From: Acidimicrobiaceae bacterium
GTDB lineage: Bacteria > Actinomycetota > Acidimicrobiia > Acidimicrobiales > RAAP-2
Assembly (NCBI GenBank): GCA_947456245.1
Contig: CANGPS010000008.1
Location: 16,748-80,747 of the forward strand
Direction: 5' to 3'
DNA length: 64,000 nt
The position numbers and the translations under genes were made by a program. Below the pieces are notes generated by a model, which worked only from the letters and a program-made list of their open reading frames with translations, was not told the origin of the DNA and ran no database searches. Below are positions 1 through 9,485 of the stretch, in pieces (within the stretch, counting starts at the first letter, position 1; the number at the start of each line of letters is the position of its first letter).

Positions 1-585
1 GCCGCCGCCGGTGCCGAGGGAGGGCCGACCCTCATCGTGGCGGTCAACAAGATGGACAAGGCCGGTCCGGCGAGGACGGCCGGGCAGCTGATGGCGGCGC
101 TGTCGGAAATCGAGGCGCTCGGCGCCACGCTTGGGGACCGTGCGGCGCGGGCAGCCAAGGACGTCGAGCTCTTCCCCATCTCGGCGAAGACCGGGCGGGG
201 GGTCCCCGCGCTGCTGGCGAAGGTGTCTTCCCTCGTCGAGGAGGGCCCGCAGTTCTACCCGGCAGAGATGGTCAGCGACCAGAGCGAGCCGGCCCACATC
301 GCCGAACTGGTCCGCGAGCAGCTGCTCAGCCGGACCAGGGACGAGCTGCCCCATGCCATCTTCTGCCGGGTCTCGGAGTGGGAGGACAACCACATCACCG
401 TCGAGATCCTCGTCGAGCGCGACTCGCAGAAGGGCATCGTGATCGGCAAGGGCGGCGAGATGCTCAAGGCCGTGGGCACCGCGGCGAGGGCGCAGCTGCC
501 CGAGGGGACGCACCTCGAGCTCGTGGTGAAGGTCGAGAAGAACTGGCAGGGTCGCACCGAGACGCTGGACCGCTTCGGCCTGTGA
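1..585 (+). CDS. era: GTPase Era, C-terminal part (5' end outside window)
   Basis: Era is a Ras-like GTPase that binds 16S rRNA and helps 30S maturation. The window opens inside the G domain, in frame 1. Visible are the G4 motif NKMD (codons 16-19), the G5 motif SAK (codons 61-63) and a C-terminal KH RNA-binding domain with the GKGG loop at codons 149-152. 194 residues are present, so the P-loop and switch regions lie upstream of position 1. The gene ends in a GTGA overlap with the next gene, so the two are probably co-transcribed. Confidence 0.95.
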   Translation, partial: AAAGAEGGPTLIVAVNKMDKAGPARTAGQLMAALSEIEALGATLGDRAARAAKDVELFPISAKTGRGVPALLAKVSSLVEEGPQFYPAEMVSDQSEPAHIAELVREQLLSRTRDELPHAIFCRVSEWEDNHITVEILVERDSQKGIVIGKGGEMLKAVGTAARAQLPEGTHLELVVKVEKNWQGRTETLDRFGL

Positions 586-1046
586 GCGGGCCGATCGAGA
601 TCGTGGCTCTCGGCACCGTGGAGGGCGGTCGCACCGAGAACGTGGACGATGCGTGGGGGGCGGTCGAGGCGGAGATCGTCCTCGCCGACCACGTGCCCGA
701 CGGGGCGCTGGAGGGCCTCGAGGGCTTCAGCCACCTCGAGGTGATCACCCTGCTCGACCGGGCGGTGGATCCGGGCTCCTCTGAGTCGAGGCGCCACCCG
801 CGTGGCATCGCGTCGCTGCCGAGCGTCGGGGTGCTGGCGCAGCGCCACAAGGATCGGCTCGGTCGCATCGGCCTCTCGAGGTGCGAGGTGGTCTCGGTCG
901 GTGAGAGACGGGTGCGGGTGCGCGGCCTTGACGTGATCGACGCCACGCCGGTGCTCGATCTCAAGCCGTGGTTCTCAGCCTTCGGTCCCCGTGGCGAGGT
1001 GGTGGAGCCCGACTGGGTCTCGGTGGTCACGGGCGCGTACTTCTGA
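582..1046 (+). CDS. TrmO/TsaA-like tRNA methyltransferase
   Basis: 154-residue single-domain protein of the TsaA/TrmO (VirR-like) family. TrmO uses S-adenosylmethionine to N6-methylate t6A37 in certain tRNAs. Support: the segment RIGLSRCEVV matches the family's RPNPIGLS-type motif, followed by PVLDLKPW, the usual PVLDIKPY block. The GTG start at 582 overlaps the era stop codon; a longer frame upstream is only the era shadow. It lacks the C-terminal extension of E. coli TrmO, as many actinobacterial members do. The exact substrate is inferred from the family only. Confidence 0.8.
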   Translation: MSGPIEIVALGTVEGGRTENVDDAWGAVEAEIVLADHVPDGALEGLEGFSHLEVITLLDRAVDPGSSESRRHPRGIASLPSVGVLAQRHKDRLGRIGLSRCEVVSVGERRVRVRGLDVIDATPVLDLKPWFSAFGPRGEVVEPDWVSVVTGAYF

Positions 1047-1061
1047 GGCGCTCGACGCTGA

Positions 1062-1083
1062 GGCGCCCCACCGGGCCGGCGCC
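1062..1083. terminator. Possible bidirectional hairpin between convergent genes
   Basis: GGCGCC (1062-1067) and GGCGCC (1078-1083) form a 6-bp stem with a 10-nt loop in the 38-nt gap between the trmO-like gene and the convergent helicase gene. There is no T-tract, so termination activity is uncertain. Confidence 0.3.
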
Positions 1084-1084
1084 G

Positions 1085-3025
1085 TCAGTCGGGGTCGTCC
1101 GCCGAGTCCCTGATCCTCTCGAGGAAGCTGAGCACCTCCGCCTTGGTGCGGGTGCGCTTCATGGGTGGCAGGGCGTCGAGCATCACGGTCCGGTAGCGCT
1201 TGGTGGCGAGTCGATCGTCCATCACCGCCACCACGCCTGAGTCGTTCGCCGTCCGGATCAGCCGGCCGACGCCCTGGGCGAGCATGGTGGTCGCCCGGGG
1301 CACGTCGACGGCCATGAACGCAGAGTCGCCGGCCGCCTCCCTGCGAGCCTCGAGCAGCGGGTCGTCGGGTCGACCGAAGGGAAGGCGGTCGATGGTCACC
1401 AGCGACAGACTTCGCCCCGGGACGTCGAGGCCCTGCCACATGCCGAGCGTGGCGAAGAGGCAGGAGTCCTCGGCGATGCGGAACTGCTCGATCAGGGCGT
1501 CAGCAGAGGCCTGGCCCTGGATCAGGATCGGGTGGGGGATCTGGTCGGCCACCATGTCGGCGATGGCGTTCATGGCCCGATACGACGTGAACAGGGCGAG
1601 CGTGCGCCCGCCAGCGGCGTTGATGAGTGAGGCGATCTCGTCGGCGATGCGCTCCTCTGCTCCATCGGACCGGCGGTCCCCGATGTCCTCAGGGACGTAG
1701 AGCAGGCTCTGGGAGCGGAAGTCGAAGGGGGAGCCGACGTCGAGGACGCCGGCCTCGGCTGGGTCGAGTCCGAGCCGGGCCCCGAGGCCGAGTGGGATCG
1801 TGGCGCTGGTGAGGATCACCGAGGACTGGCCGAAAAGGGTCGACGCGAGGGCAGGACCCACCGCGAGTGGCGACAAGGTCAGCGACCGTGCCCGCCGCGA
1901 CCCACCTGACCAGAGCACCTCGCCTACCTCGGGGGAGCTCAGGCGGCTGACGTCCTCGACGAGGCGCGTGGCCGAGCTCACGGCACGGATGGCGGCGGCG
2001 TCGGCGTCCTCCTCGAGCGACTGGATGGCACCGAGGACCTTGCGGCTCGCCACGTCGATCTGGCTGAGCACGATGGCGAGGTCGCCTGCCTCGTCGAGGT
2101 CGATCTGCTCGGACTCCGATGTGGCCTCGAGCACCTCGGCGAGCCCGTCGGCGGTGGCGGCGAGGTCGCCTGCCGGGAGCACCAGGGACTCGACCCCGAG
2201 CCCCCTGACCTCGGTGGCCAGGGCGCGGATGCGGCCCGGGGTCAGCTCGATGCCCAGGCACTGGGTCATGACCTCCTCGAGCGCATGGGCCTCATCGATG
2301 ATCACGGCATCGTGCTCCGGCAGGACCTGACCGTCGCTGGCGAGGTGGGCTCCGAGGAGGTGCAGGTTGGTGACGATCACGTCGGCCTCCCGAGCGCCTG
2401 CCCGGGCCATTTCCGTGAAGCATCGACCGCCCTCTGGGCACTTCGTCGCGCCTGGGCAGTCGTTGGTGCCGACCGAGACCATCGACCAGGCCTGCGGGCT
2501 GATGTCGGCCCCGAGCTCTGCCATGTCGCCGGTGGCCGTGGTCGACTCCCACTTCATGAGGGATCGGACCTGGGAGACGAGGCCGCCGTCACGTCCAGCC
2601 GTCGGTCTTCCGTCGAGATCGAGCGGCGCCTGGATGCCACCGTCGGCGAGCTCGGCCGTCTTCTGGCGGCACAGGTAGTTCGAGCGACCCTTCAAGATGG
2701 CCACCACGACGCCACCGAGGGCCTCGGCGACGAGCGGGGCGTCGCGGTTGGCGAGCTGCTCCTGGAGCGACTTGGTGGCGGTCGCCACCACGACCGGCCG
2801 GCCGAGCTGGGCTGCGGGGACGAGGTAGGCCAGGGACTTGCCGGTCCCGGTGCCGGCCTGGACGATGAGGTGGCGGTGCTCGACGAGGGCCTCCTCGACG
2901 GCCTCGGCCATGGCGACCTGTCCTGGACGCGCCTCGCCGCCACCGGGGAGGGCGGAGGTCACTCGAGCGAGCGCCTCGGCGGCGGTCAGGGGGCCGGGGG
3001 CCGCCTCGACGGGTTCGTTCGTCAT
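1085..3025 (-). CDS. dinG: DinG/XPD-family ATP-dependent DNA helicase
   Basis: 646-residue superfamily 2 helicase. Walker A QAGTGTGKS lies at residues 56-64 and the DEAH box at 244-247. Four cysteines between them (C119, C190, C196, C202) have the arrangement of the XPD/DinG 4Fe-4S cluster. Family members unwind DNA 5'-3' and act on R-loops and replication/repair intermediates. I chose ATG 3025 (MTNEP...) rather than the much longer upstream frame because conserved sequence starts there and a TACGGT hexamer lies 7 nt before it. The gene is divergent from uppS. No exonuclease domain is present. Confidence 0.9.
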   Translation of the reverse strand: MTNEPVEAAPGPLTAAEALARVTSALPGGGEARPGQVAMAEAVEEALVEHRHLIVQAGTGTGKSLAYLVPAAQLGRPVVVATATKSLQEQLANRDAPLVAEALGGVVVAILKGRSNYLCRQKTAELADGGIQAPLDLDGRPTAGRDGGLVSQVRSLMKWESTTATGDMAELGADISPQAWSMVSVGTNDCPGATKCPEGGRCFTEMARAGAREADVIVTNLHLLGAHLASDGQVLPEHDAVIIDEAHALEEVMTQCLGIELTPGRIRALATEVRGLGVESLVLPAGDLAATADGLAEVLEATSESEQIDLDEAGDLAIVLSQIDVASRKVLGAIQSLEEDADAAAIRAVSSATRLVEDVSRLSSPEVGEVLWSGGSRRARSLTLSPLAVGPALASTLFGQSSVILTSATIPLGLGARLGLDPAEAGVLDVGSPFDFRSQSLLYVPEDIGDRRSDGAEERIADEIASLINAAGGRTLALFTSYRAMNAIADMVADQIPHPILIQGQASADALIEQFRIAEDSCLFATLGMWQGLDVPGRSLSLVTIDRLPFGRPDDPLLEARREAAGDSAFMAVDVPRATTMLAQGVGRLIRTANDSGVVAVMDDRLATKRYRTVMLDALPPMKRTRTKAEVLSFLERIRDSADDPD

Positions 3026-3032
3026 GGGTGGC

Positions 3033-3038
3033 ACCGTA
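3033..3038 (-). promoter_or_regulatory. -10 element for dinG
   Basis: TACGGT on the minus strand, 7 nt before ATG 3025; no Shine-Dalgarno sequence fits between. It is divergent from the uppS promoter 46 nt away. Confidence 0.5.
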
Positions 3039-3083
3039 GCGGGGCGACACCGGCCGGTGGCCGACGATGGCACCGCCGAGCGA

Positions 3084-3089
3084 TAGGTT
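3084..3089 (+). promoter_or_regulatory. -10 element for uppS
   Basis: TAGGTT, 6 nt before GTG 3096. This places transcription start at or next to the start codon. Confidence 0.55.
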
Positions 3090-3095
3090 GCGGAC

Positions 3096-3857
3096 GTGGC
3101 AGCGAACCCCTCAGGCCCGGCGCCCTTCGACGACCCCTTGATCCCCAGCGAGCTCGACCGCTCCAACATCCCGACCCATGTGGCCTGCGTGATGGACGGA
3201 AACGGCCGGTGGGCGAATGCTCGCGGCCTGCCGCGCACCGAGGGCCATGCCGCTGGCGAGGAGGCTCTCGTCGACGCTATCGACGGGGCGCTGGCGCTCG
3301 GCATCGAGTGGATCACGATGTACGCCTTCTCCACGGAGAACTGGCGACGTCCCGTCGACGAGGTCCGCTACCTCATGGGCTTCAACGAGTCGCTCCTGAT
3401 GCGCCGACGCGACGAGCTCAACGCCAAGGGCGTCCGCATCCGCTTCGCCGGTCGACGGGACTGGCGCGTGCCGCGCCGTGTGCTCAAGCGCATGGACGAG
3501 GCCGCCGAGCTGACGAAGGCCAATCGCCGGTGCACCTTGACCATGGCCTTCAACTACGGAGGCCGGGCGGAGATCATCGATGCCGTCAAGCAGATGGTGG
3601 CCTCTGGCGTCAAGGCGGACAAGATCTCGGAGAAGGAGCTGCGCAAGCACCTCTACTGGCCCGACATGCCTGACCCGGATCTCGTGGTGCGCACGTCAGG
3701 CGAGCACCGGGTGAGCAACTACCTGCTGTGGGAGATCGCCTACTCAGAGCTCGTGTTCCCCGATGTCCTCTGGCCGGACTTCCGGCGCAGCGACCTCTAT
3801 GAGGCGGTCGTCGAGTTCCAGCGGCGGGAGCGCCGCTACGGGGGGCTCGAGGAGTGA
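3096..3857 (+). CDS. uppS: Isoprenyl diphosphate synthase (undecaprenyl-PP synthase family)
   Basis: 253-residue cis-prenyltransferase that condenses isopentenyl diphosphate units into the polyprenyl carrier for peptidoglycan. Signature CVMDGNGRWA at residues 31-40 holds the catalytic Asp (D34). Downstream are FSTENWRRP and the C-terminal DLVVRTSGEHRVSNYLLWE block that binds IPP and contacts the other subunit. Start GTG 3096 follows a -10 hexamer by 6 nt. Actinobacteria often carry two such enzymes with different chain lengths, so the product length is not certain. It overlaps the next gene by GTGA. Confidence 0.92.
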   Translation: MAANPSGPAPFDDPLIPSELDRSNIPTHVACVMDGNGRWANARGLPRTEGHAAGEEALVDAIDGALALGIEWITMYAFSTENWRRPVDEVRYLMGFNESLLMRRRDELNAKGVRIRFAGRRDWRVPRRVLKRMDEAAELTKANRRCTLTMAFNYGGRAEIIDAVKQMVASGVKADKISEKELRKHLYWPDMPDPDLVVRTSGEHRVSNYLLWEIAYSELVFPDVLWPDFRRSDLYEAVVEFQRRERRYGGLEE

Positions 3858-4090
3858 GCTGGGTCCGCCTGGGGAAGATCCTCGGCGTCGTGGCCGCGGT
3901 GGTCGTCGTGTTCATCATCACCATCAGCGACTCGCCGCTGCGCGCCCCGGTGATCGCCGTCGCCGCGCTGGCCGTCCTGGTGGCGGCTGGCAACTGGCTC
4001 AACGACTGGTTCGGGATCAAGCGCAAGTCCCCGGAGTTCCAGCACCTGCCGCGGCCGGAGGCCGACGAGGACGGGCAGGGATCCTCGTGA
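3854..4090 (+). CDS. Small membrane protein of unknown function
   Basis: 78 residues, GTG start inside the uppS stop. Two hydrophobic stretches (about residues 7-23 and 31-47) form a likely hairpin in the membrane, followed by a charged tail. I do not recognise a family. It lies between uppS and recO with overlaps on both sides, so it is translated as part of that operon; a membrane role near lipid-carrier synthesis is only a guess. Confidence 0.6.
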   Translation: MSWVRLGKILGVVAAVVVVFIITISDSPLRAPVIAVAALAVLVAAGNWLNDWFGIKRKSPEFQHLPRPEADEDGQGSS

Positions 4091-4812
4091 GCCAGGAGCG
4101 CGACGAGGGCGTCGTGCTGCGCACCTACCAGCTCGGCGAGGCGGACCGGATCGTCGTGCTGATGACCAAGTCGCACGGGAAGGTCCGAGCGGTTGCCAAG
4201 GGCGTCCGCAAGACCGGATCTCGCTTCGGATCTCGCCTCGAGCCGCTCACGCACGTCCAGGTGCTCTTCTGGCAGGGGCGCAGCTCGCTGGCGACGATCA
4301 ACCAGGTCGACGTGATCCGGCGGTTCTGGTCCATCCGTGACGATCTCGATCGGCTCAGCGCCGGGCTCTCGATGCTCGAGGTGGTGGACCAGATCTCCCA
4401 GGAGGGCCATGCCGACCCCCGGGTCGTCGACACCCTCGTCCGGGCGCTCGGCGTGCTCGATGACGCGACGCGCGAGCACCCGATGGTCGCCCCGGCCTTC
4501 TTCCTCCGGATCCTGGATCTCGAGGGGGCGAGCCCGGTGCTCGACGTGTGCGCCTCCTGTGGCGAGGACGGACCGCTGGTTGCCTTCGACATGACCGAGG
4601 GCGGCACCCTGTGCGCCTCGTGCCGACGGGGCCGACCGCTGTCGGCCGATGGGCTGGTGCTGATGCAGCGGATCCTCGGGGGTGACCTCGCCGGCGTGCT
4701 TGCGGGCCCCCCGCCACCGGGGGCGGCCGAGGTGGCCCGGCTGGCAACCGAGGCGATGGAGGCCCACCTCGATCGCCGCCTCCGCGCCGTGCGGACGGCA
4801 TCTGGTCTCTAG
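4087..4812 (+). CDS. recO: DNA repair protein RecO
   Basis: 241 residues, RecFOR pathway protein that helps load RecA onto SSB-coated DNA. The N-terminal OB-fold begins DEGVVLRTYQLGEADRIVVLMT, typical of RecO. A C-terminal zinc site is complete: CASC and CASC pairs around residues 156-179. The GTG start at 4087 overlaps the preceding stop; the longer frame upstream is a shadow of uppS. Its TAG stop at 4810 also forms the beginning of the -10 hexamer for the next gene. Confidence 0.92.
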   Translation: MSQERDEGVVLRTYQLGEADRIVVLMTKSHGKVRAVAKGVRKTGSRFGSRLEPLTHVQVLFWQGRSSLATINQVDVIRRFWSIRDDLDRLSAGLSMLEVVDQISQEGHADPRVVDTLVRALGVLDDATREHPMVAPAFFLRILDLEGASPVLDVCASCGEDGPLVAFDMTEGGTLCASCRRGRPLSADGLVLMQRILGGDLAGVLAGPPPPGAAEVARLATEAMEAHLDRRLRAVRTASGL

Positions 4813-4815
4813 GGT
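4810..4815 (+). promoter_or_regulatory. -10 element for photolyase gene, containing recO stop codon
   Basis: TAGGGT, 6 nt before ATG 4822. The first three bases are the recO stop. Confidence 0.5.
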
Positions 4816-4821
4816 CACCCC

Positions 4822-6231
4822 ATGGCTCCGAGCATCCTGTGGTTCCGGCGCGACCTGCGCCTGTCCGATCACCCCGCCCTCCACGAGGCCGTCCGGCTCG
4901 GCGGGAGCGACGGCGTTGTGCCGGTCTTCGTCCTCGATGAGGAGTTCCTGGCGCCGGCCGGACCCACCCGGGCGACCTTCCTGGCCTCGTGCCTCGAGGC
5001 GCTCGAGTCCTCGATGGGGAGCTCGCTCACGATCCTGTCCGGTGATCCGGCCGCCGAGCTCACCGCGCTGGCGACCGGCCTCGGCGCCGCCCACGTCGTG
5101 GTCACGGGGGACTACGGCCCCAGCGGGGTCCGCCGCGACCATCGGGTCGCCACCCAGCTCGAGGCTGCCGGCGTCAGGTTCCACCGGGTGTCGTCGCCCT
5201 ATTGCGTCGAGCCCGGGACCGTCCTCGGCTCCTCTGGTGCTCCGGTCAAGGTCTTCGGCGCCTTCCGGCGCCGATGGGAGGTGATCGGCCCCCACAACGT
5301 GCTCCCGGTCCCCGACGTCTCGTTTGTCCCGGTGGCGTCCACGGCTTCCATCAGGGACCTCGTGGCTCGGGCAGGTAACCGGCGGCCTGCGCTGTTCGGC
5401 GACCTCCCTGACGCGCCACCCTCCGGCCTGCCAGCGGCGGGAGAGGCGGCAGCGACCGCCGCGCTCGAGGCGTTCGTGCAGGGTCCGATCGACACGTACG
5501 GCCACGACCGGAACCTCTTCGCCGTGCCCGGGACCAGCCGGCTCAGCCCGCACCTGCGGTTCGGCACCATCCACCCCCGCACGGCGGTCGCCGCTGCCGC
5601 CGGTGGCGGCGAGGGCGCTGCCACCTTCATCTCGGAGATCGCCTGGCGAGAGTTCTACGCCGACGTGCTCCACCACCATCCGGACTCGGTGCGCGAGCCG
5701 CTCCAGGCCAAGATGTCGCGCCTCGTCGTTGATGTCGGCCCCGACGCAGAGGAGCGCTTCAGGGTCTGGGCCCGAGGTGAGACCGGGATCCCGCTGGTGG
5801 ACGCGTCGATGCGCCAGCTGCTTGCCGAGGGGTGGATGCACAACCGAGGCCGGATGCTCACGGCGAGCTTCCTGATCAAGCACCTCCACCTCGACTGGCG
5901 GTGGGGTGCCCGCTGGTTCATGTGGCGCCTGATCGACGGCGACCTGGCGTCGAACACGCACGGGTGGCAGTGGACGGCCGGGACCGGGACCGACGCCGCG
6001 CCCTACTACCGCATCTTCTCGCCGGTGGCCCAAGCCGAGCGCTTCGACCCTCGGGGCGACTTCATCCATGCGCAGATCCCGTCGCTCGCCGAGATCGCCG
6101 CGCCTGCGGTGCTCCAGCCCGGGGGAGGGGTCGACCTGCTCCACCAGGCGGACTACCCGGCGCCGATGGTGGACCTCGCGACCGAGCGAGCTGAGGCGCT
6201 GCGCCGCCTCGAGGAGACGAAGGACGGGTGA
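4822..6231 (+). CDS. phr: Deoxyribodipyrimidine photolyase (class I)
   Basis: 469-residue flavoenzyme that splits UV-induced pyrimidine dimers using blue light. The N-terminal photolyase alpha/beta domain begins ILWFRRDLRLSDHPAL. The C-terminal FAD domain has the diagnostic blocks TGIPLVDASMRQL, WMHNRGRM, and DLASNTHGWQW with the FAD- and dimer-contacting residues. Length and order match class I CPD photolyases. The nature of the antenna chromophore is not evident. Translation ends in a GTGA overlap with hemW. A DASH cryptochrome is less likely because the full CPD-type motifs are present. Confidence 0.9.
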   Translation: MAPSILWFRRDLRLSDHPALHEAVRLGGSDGVVPVFVLDEEFLAPAGPTRATFLASCLEALESSMGSSLTILSGDPAAELTALATGLGAAHVVVTGDYGPSGVRRDHRVATQLEAAGVRFHRVSSPYCVEPGTVLGSSGAPVKVFGAFRRRWEVIGPHNVLPVPDVSFVPVASTASIRDLVARAGNRRPALFGDLPDAPPSGLPAAGEAAATAALEAFVQGPIDTYGHDRNLFAVPGTSRLSPHLRFGTIHPRTAVAAAAGGGEGAATFISEIAWREFYADVLHHHPDSVREPLQAKMSRLVVDVGPDAEERFRVWARGETGIPLVDASMRQLLAEGWMHNRGRMLTASFLIKHLHLDWRWGARWFMWRLIDGDLASNTHGWQWTAGTGTDAAPYYRIFSPVAQAERFDPRGDFIHAQIPSLAEIAAPAVLQPGGGVDLLHQADYPAPMVDLATERAEALRRLEETKDG

Positions 6232-7325
6232 GCGACCCGGGGTTCGGCACCTATGTCCACATCCCGTTCTGTGCCCAGCGCTGCGACTACTGCGCCTTCG
6301 TGACCTACACGGACGCCGAGGACCTCGAGCGCCGCTATGTCGACGCGGTCCTCGCGGAGATGGGGCGGAGCCCGGTGCTGCCGGCGTCGACCAGTGCCTT
6401 CTTCGGTGGCGGCACCCCCTCGCACCTGCCCGTCGAGATGCTGGCCGAGCTCGTCGGCGCGCTCCACTTGGCCCCTGGTGCAGAGGTGACGGTCGAGATG
6501 AACCCGGAGGACGTGAGCGCATCGACCTTGGCGGCCCTGGTGTCGGCTGGCGTGACCCGGGTGTCGATCGGCATCCAGTCGACCGCGGACCATGTGCTGG
6601 CCAGCCTGGGTCGGACGCACCGGGGCGACGCGGTACGCACGCTGTGCGAGACCGTGGCCGCCGCGGGGCTCACCTCGTGGTCGATGGACCTGATCGCCGG
6701 TGCAGTGGGCGAGAGCGACGAGGACCTGCGCCGAAGCATCGCCGACGTGCTCGACCACGACGCGGCGCCTCCTCACCTGAGCGCCTACCTGCTCACCGTC
6801 GAGCGGGGTACCCCGCTGAGCCGAGACCGGGCGCGGCATCCGGATGAGGACGTGCTCGCCGGTCGCTACGAGATCCTCGATGCCGAGCTCTCGGAGCGGG
6901 GGTACGGATGGTACGAGGTGTCGAACTGGGCACGACCGGGCCATGCGTGCCGCCACAACCAGCTCTACTGGGACGGTGGCGACTATGTGGGCTTCGGCGC
7001 GGCCGCCCACTCCCATCGTGATGGGGTGCGCAGCTGGAACCTGGCCAACCTCACCGCGTACCTCGACGCGATCGAGTCGGGTCGCTCCCCTGAGTCGGGG
7101 AGCGAGGAGCTCACCGACGAGCAGCGACACCTCGAGCGGCTGTCCCTGGCCCTGCGGACCCGACGGGGCATCGAGCGGCCCCCGGGCGGGGTGCCCGACG
7201 GCCTCGAGGGCCTCCTCGTCGAGGATGGCGGCCGGCTGGTGCTCACCCTTCGGGGCCGCCTCCTGGCCGATGCCGTGCTCGGCAGGCTGGTCGGGTCGGG
7301 CGTTGGCGCCGAGGTCGCCCGCTAG
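6228..7325 (+). CDS. hemW: Radical SAM protein HemW (heme chaperone, CPO-III-like)
   Basis: 365 residues. The radical SAM motif is CAQRCDYC (C-x3-C-x2-C) after VHIPF, near the N-terminus, followed by the [11 protein letters not shown]-binding block and a HemN C-terminal domain. The cysteine spacing and short N-terminus fit HemW, which binds heme and delivers it to heme proteins, rather than true oxygen-independent coproporphyrinogen dehydrogenase HemN. Experimental function is often mis-annotated in this family. The TAG stop at 7323-7325 is embedded in the next gene's -10. Confidence 0.85.
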   Translation: MSDPGFGTYVHIPFCAQRCDYCAFVTYTDAEDLERRYVDAVLAEMGRSPVLPASTSAFFGGGTPSHLPVEMLAELVGALHLAPGAEVTVEMNPEDVSASTLAALVSAGVTRVSIGIQSTADHVLASLGRTHRGDAVRTLCETVAAAGLTSWSMDLIAGAVGESDEDLRRSIADVLDHDAAPPHLSAYLLTVERGTPLSRDRARHPDEDVLAGRYEILDAELSERGYGWYEVSNWARPGHACRHNQLYWDGGDYVGFGAAAHSHRDGVRSWNLANLTAYLDAIESGRSPESGSEELTDEQRHLERLSLALRTRRGIERPPGGVPDGLEGLLVEDGGRLVLTLRGRLLADAVLGRLVGSGVGAEVAR

Positions 7326-7328
7326 GTT
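7323..7328 (+). promoter_or_regulatory. -10 element for glyS, containing hemW stop codon
   Basis: TAGGTT, 8 nt before ATG 7337 and only 2 nt before ATG 7331. This favours 7337 as the glyS start. Confidence 0.5.
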
Positions 7329-7336
7329 TGATGCCC

Positions 7337-8656
7337 ATGAGCGAGCCCACCCCTGACAGCACACTCTTCGACGACGTGGTCAACCTGGCCAAGCGCCGGG
7401 GCTTCGTCTTCCCCTCGGCTGAAATCTACGGAGGGTTCCGGTCGACCTATGACTACGGTCCGCTCGGCGTGCTCATGCTCCGTAACGTCAAGAACGCCTG
7501 GTGGCGCTCGATGGTCCAGCTGCGCGACGACGTGGTCGGCCTCGACGCTGCCATCCTCTCGCCGCCGGCCGTGTGGGCGGCCTCTGGCCACCTGACGACG
7601 TTCTCCGATCCGATGGTCGACTGCCGCAGCTGCAAGGAGCGGCACCGCGCCGACCACATCGGCGACACCTGCCCGAACTGCGGCAGCAAGGACCTCACGG
7701 AGGCCAGGGACTTCCAGCTGATGTTCAAGACCCACGCCGGGCCCGTCCAGGACGAGGGTTCGGTGGCCTACCTTCGACCGGAGACGGCACAGGGGATGTT
7801 CACCAACTTCATGAACGTGGCCACCACCACGCGCAAGAAGCCGCCCTTCGGCATCGCCCAGGTCGGCAAGTCCTTCAGGAACGAGATCACGCCCGGGAAC
7901 TTCGTCTTCCGGACCCGTGAGTTCGAGCAGATGGAGATGGAGTACTTCGTCCCACCGGCAGAGGCGGGCCAGTGGTTCGACTACTGGGTCGATCAGCGCT
8001 TCGCCTGGTATCAGGACTACGGCATCCCCGCCGAGATGCTGCGCCTCCGCCCCCACGACGCCGACGAGCTCAGCCACTACTCGGCGGGCACCACGGACAT
8101 CGAGTTCCTGTTCCCGTGGGGATGGGGAGAGCTCGAGGGCGTGGCCAACCGGACCGACTACGACCTGAAGGCCCACGCCGCCGCCTCGGGCGAGAGGCTC
8201 GAGTACTTCGACCAGGCCACCAACGAGCGTTACACGCCCTATGTCATCGAGCCGGCCGCCGGCGCCACCCGCACGATGATGGCCTTCCTGCTGGCGGCCT
8301 ATCAGACCGACACGATCGGCGGGGAGGAGCGCGCCGTGCTTCGCCTCGACTGGCGCCTCGCACCGAACCAGGTCGCGGTCCTGCCGCTGTCGAAGAAGGC
8401 GGAGCTCGAGCCGACCGCCCGTGAGGTCCTCGGGCTCCTCCAGCCGCACTTCCAGTGCGACTACGACGTGACGCAGTCCATCGGCAAGCGCTACCGCCGT
8501 CAGGACGAGGTCGGCACCCCGTGGTGCATCACGGTGGACTTCGACTCGCTCGAGGACCGCTCGGTTACGGTGCGCGACCGCGACACCACCGAGCAGGTGC
8601 GCGTGCCCATCGACAGCCTCATCGCCGAGCTCATCGGGCGCACCCAGAAGGGGTGA
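7337..8656 (+). CDS. glyS: Glycyl-tRNA synthetase (alpha2 type)
   Basis: 439-residue class II aminoacyl-tRNA synthetase of the homodimeric type found in Actinobacteria, Archaea and eukaryotes, not the E. coli alpha2beta2 form. Class II motifs are clear: [23 protein letters not shown] spans motif 2, and [13 protein letters not shown] is motif 3. An insertion carries a four-cysteine zinc site (CRSC and CPNC, positions 7623-7682). The C-terminus is the anticodon-binding domain. Upstream in-frame TTG 7328 and ATG 7331 overlap the putative -10, so I chose ATG 7337 (MSEPTPDS). Confidence 0.93.
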   Translation: MSEPTPDSTLFDDVVNLAKRRGFVFPSAEIYGGFRSTYDYGPLGVLMLRNVKNAWWRSMVQLRDDVVGLDAAILSPPAVWAASGHLTTFSDPMVDCRSCKERHRADHIGDTCPNCGSKDLTEARDFQLMFKTHAGPVQDEGSVAYLRPETAQGMFTNFMNVATTTRKKPPFGIAQVGKSFRNEITPGNFVFRTREFEQMEMEYFVPPAEAGQWFDYWVDQRFAWYQDYGIPAEMLRLRPHDADELSHYSAGTTDIEFLFPWGWGELEGVANRTDYDLKAHAAASGERLEYFDQATNERYTPYVIEPAAGATRTMMAFLLAAYQTDTIGGEERAVLRLDWRLAPNQVAVLPLSKKAELEPTAREVLGLLQPHFQCDYDVTQSIGKRYRRQDEVGTPWCITVDFDSLEDRSVTVRDRDTTEQVRVPIDSLIAELIGRTQKG

Positions 8657-8678
8657 CCCGATCGCCGGCCGGGCCCGT

Positions 8679-9485
8679 TCAGCTGAGGCGGCGGTAGGCC
8701 CGGACGGCGAGGGGAGCGAGCACGAGCAGCAGGCCGACGCTCCAGGCCAGCGAGCCCCACACGGCGGACGGGTTGTGGAACGGCCCGCCCACCATCAGCG
8801 AACGCACGGCATTGACGCAGACCGACACCGGCTGGTGCTGGGCGAAGCCCTGCAGGAAGCCCGGAAGCGACTGGAGCGGCACGAAGGCCGTGGACAGGAA
8901 CGTCAGCGGGAACAGCAGCGGGAAGGTCATCAGCTGTGCGGCCTCAGACGTCGGCGCCTTGAGCCCGATGTAGGCGAAGCCCCACATTAGCGAGAACGAG
9001 AACAGCAGCATCACGAGGCACCCGAGCGCGTAGTCCGCCACCGTGCCGACGGGCCTGAAGCCGACAGCAAGGCCGACGATGGTCATCAGGACGATGACGA
9101 AGACGTTGCGCACGAGGTCGGCCGTCGTCCGACCACCGAGGACGGCGGTCCGGCTCATCGGCAGGGCCCGGAACCGCTCGATCAGGCCCTTCTGGAGATC
9201 CTCGGCGAGGCCGATGGCCGTCGAAGCAGCACCGAAGCAGATGGTCTGCACGAAGATTCCCGGCATCAGGAAGTTGACGTAGGGGATCCCACCGGGGACG
9301 TTGATGGCTCCGCCGAAGACGTAGCGGAACAACAGCACGAACATGATCGGCTGCAGGGCCGAGAAGAACAGCGCCTCAGGGATCCGGATCGTGGCCAGCA
9401 GGTTGCGCTTGGTGATCGTCCCGATGTCGGTCATGGCCCATCGGATCGACGAGGCGGCGGAGGGCCGTGTGGCGAGGTCGGTCAT
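8679..9485 (-). CDS. ABC-2 type exporter permease (DrrB-like)
   Basis: 268-residue membrane protein of the ABC-2 / daunorubicin-resistance DrrB family with about six predicted transmembrane helices. The cytosolic loop LAEDLQKGLIERFRALPMSRTAVLGGRTTADLVRN is the family signature: the region preceding RFRALPMSR contacts the ATPase. It overlaps the upstream ATP-binding gene by 4 nt, giving a two-gene exporter operon. The substrate is unknown; lipids or drugs are typical for the family. Confidence 0.85.
   Translation of the reverse strand: MTDLATRPSAASSIRWAMTDIGTITKRNLLATIRIPEALFFSALQPIMFVLLFRYVFGGAINVPGGIPYVNFLMPGIFVQTICFGAASTAIGLAEDLQKGLIERFRALPMSRTAVLGGRTTADLVRNVFVIVLMTIVGLAVGFRPVGTVADYALGCLVMLLFSFSLMWGFAYIGLKAPTSEAAQLMTFPLLFPLTFLSTAFVPLQSLPGFLQGFAQHQPVSVCVNAVRSLMVGGPFHNPSAVWGSLAWSVGLLLVLAPLAVRAYRRLS

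Noticed and set aside
3610..6522. 970-codon open frame on the minus strand
   Set aside because: It runs antisense to uppS, recO, phr and hemW, has biased Arg/Pro/His composition and no recognisable domain. High GC removes stops in such frames.
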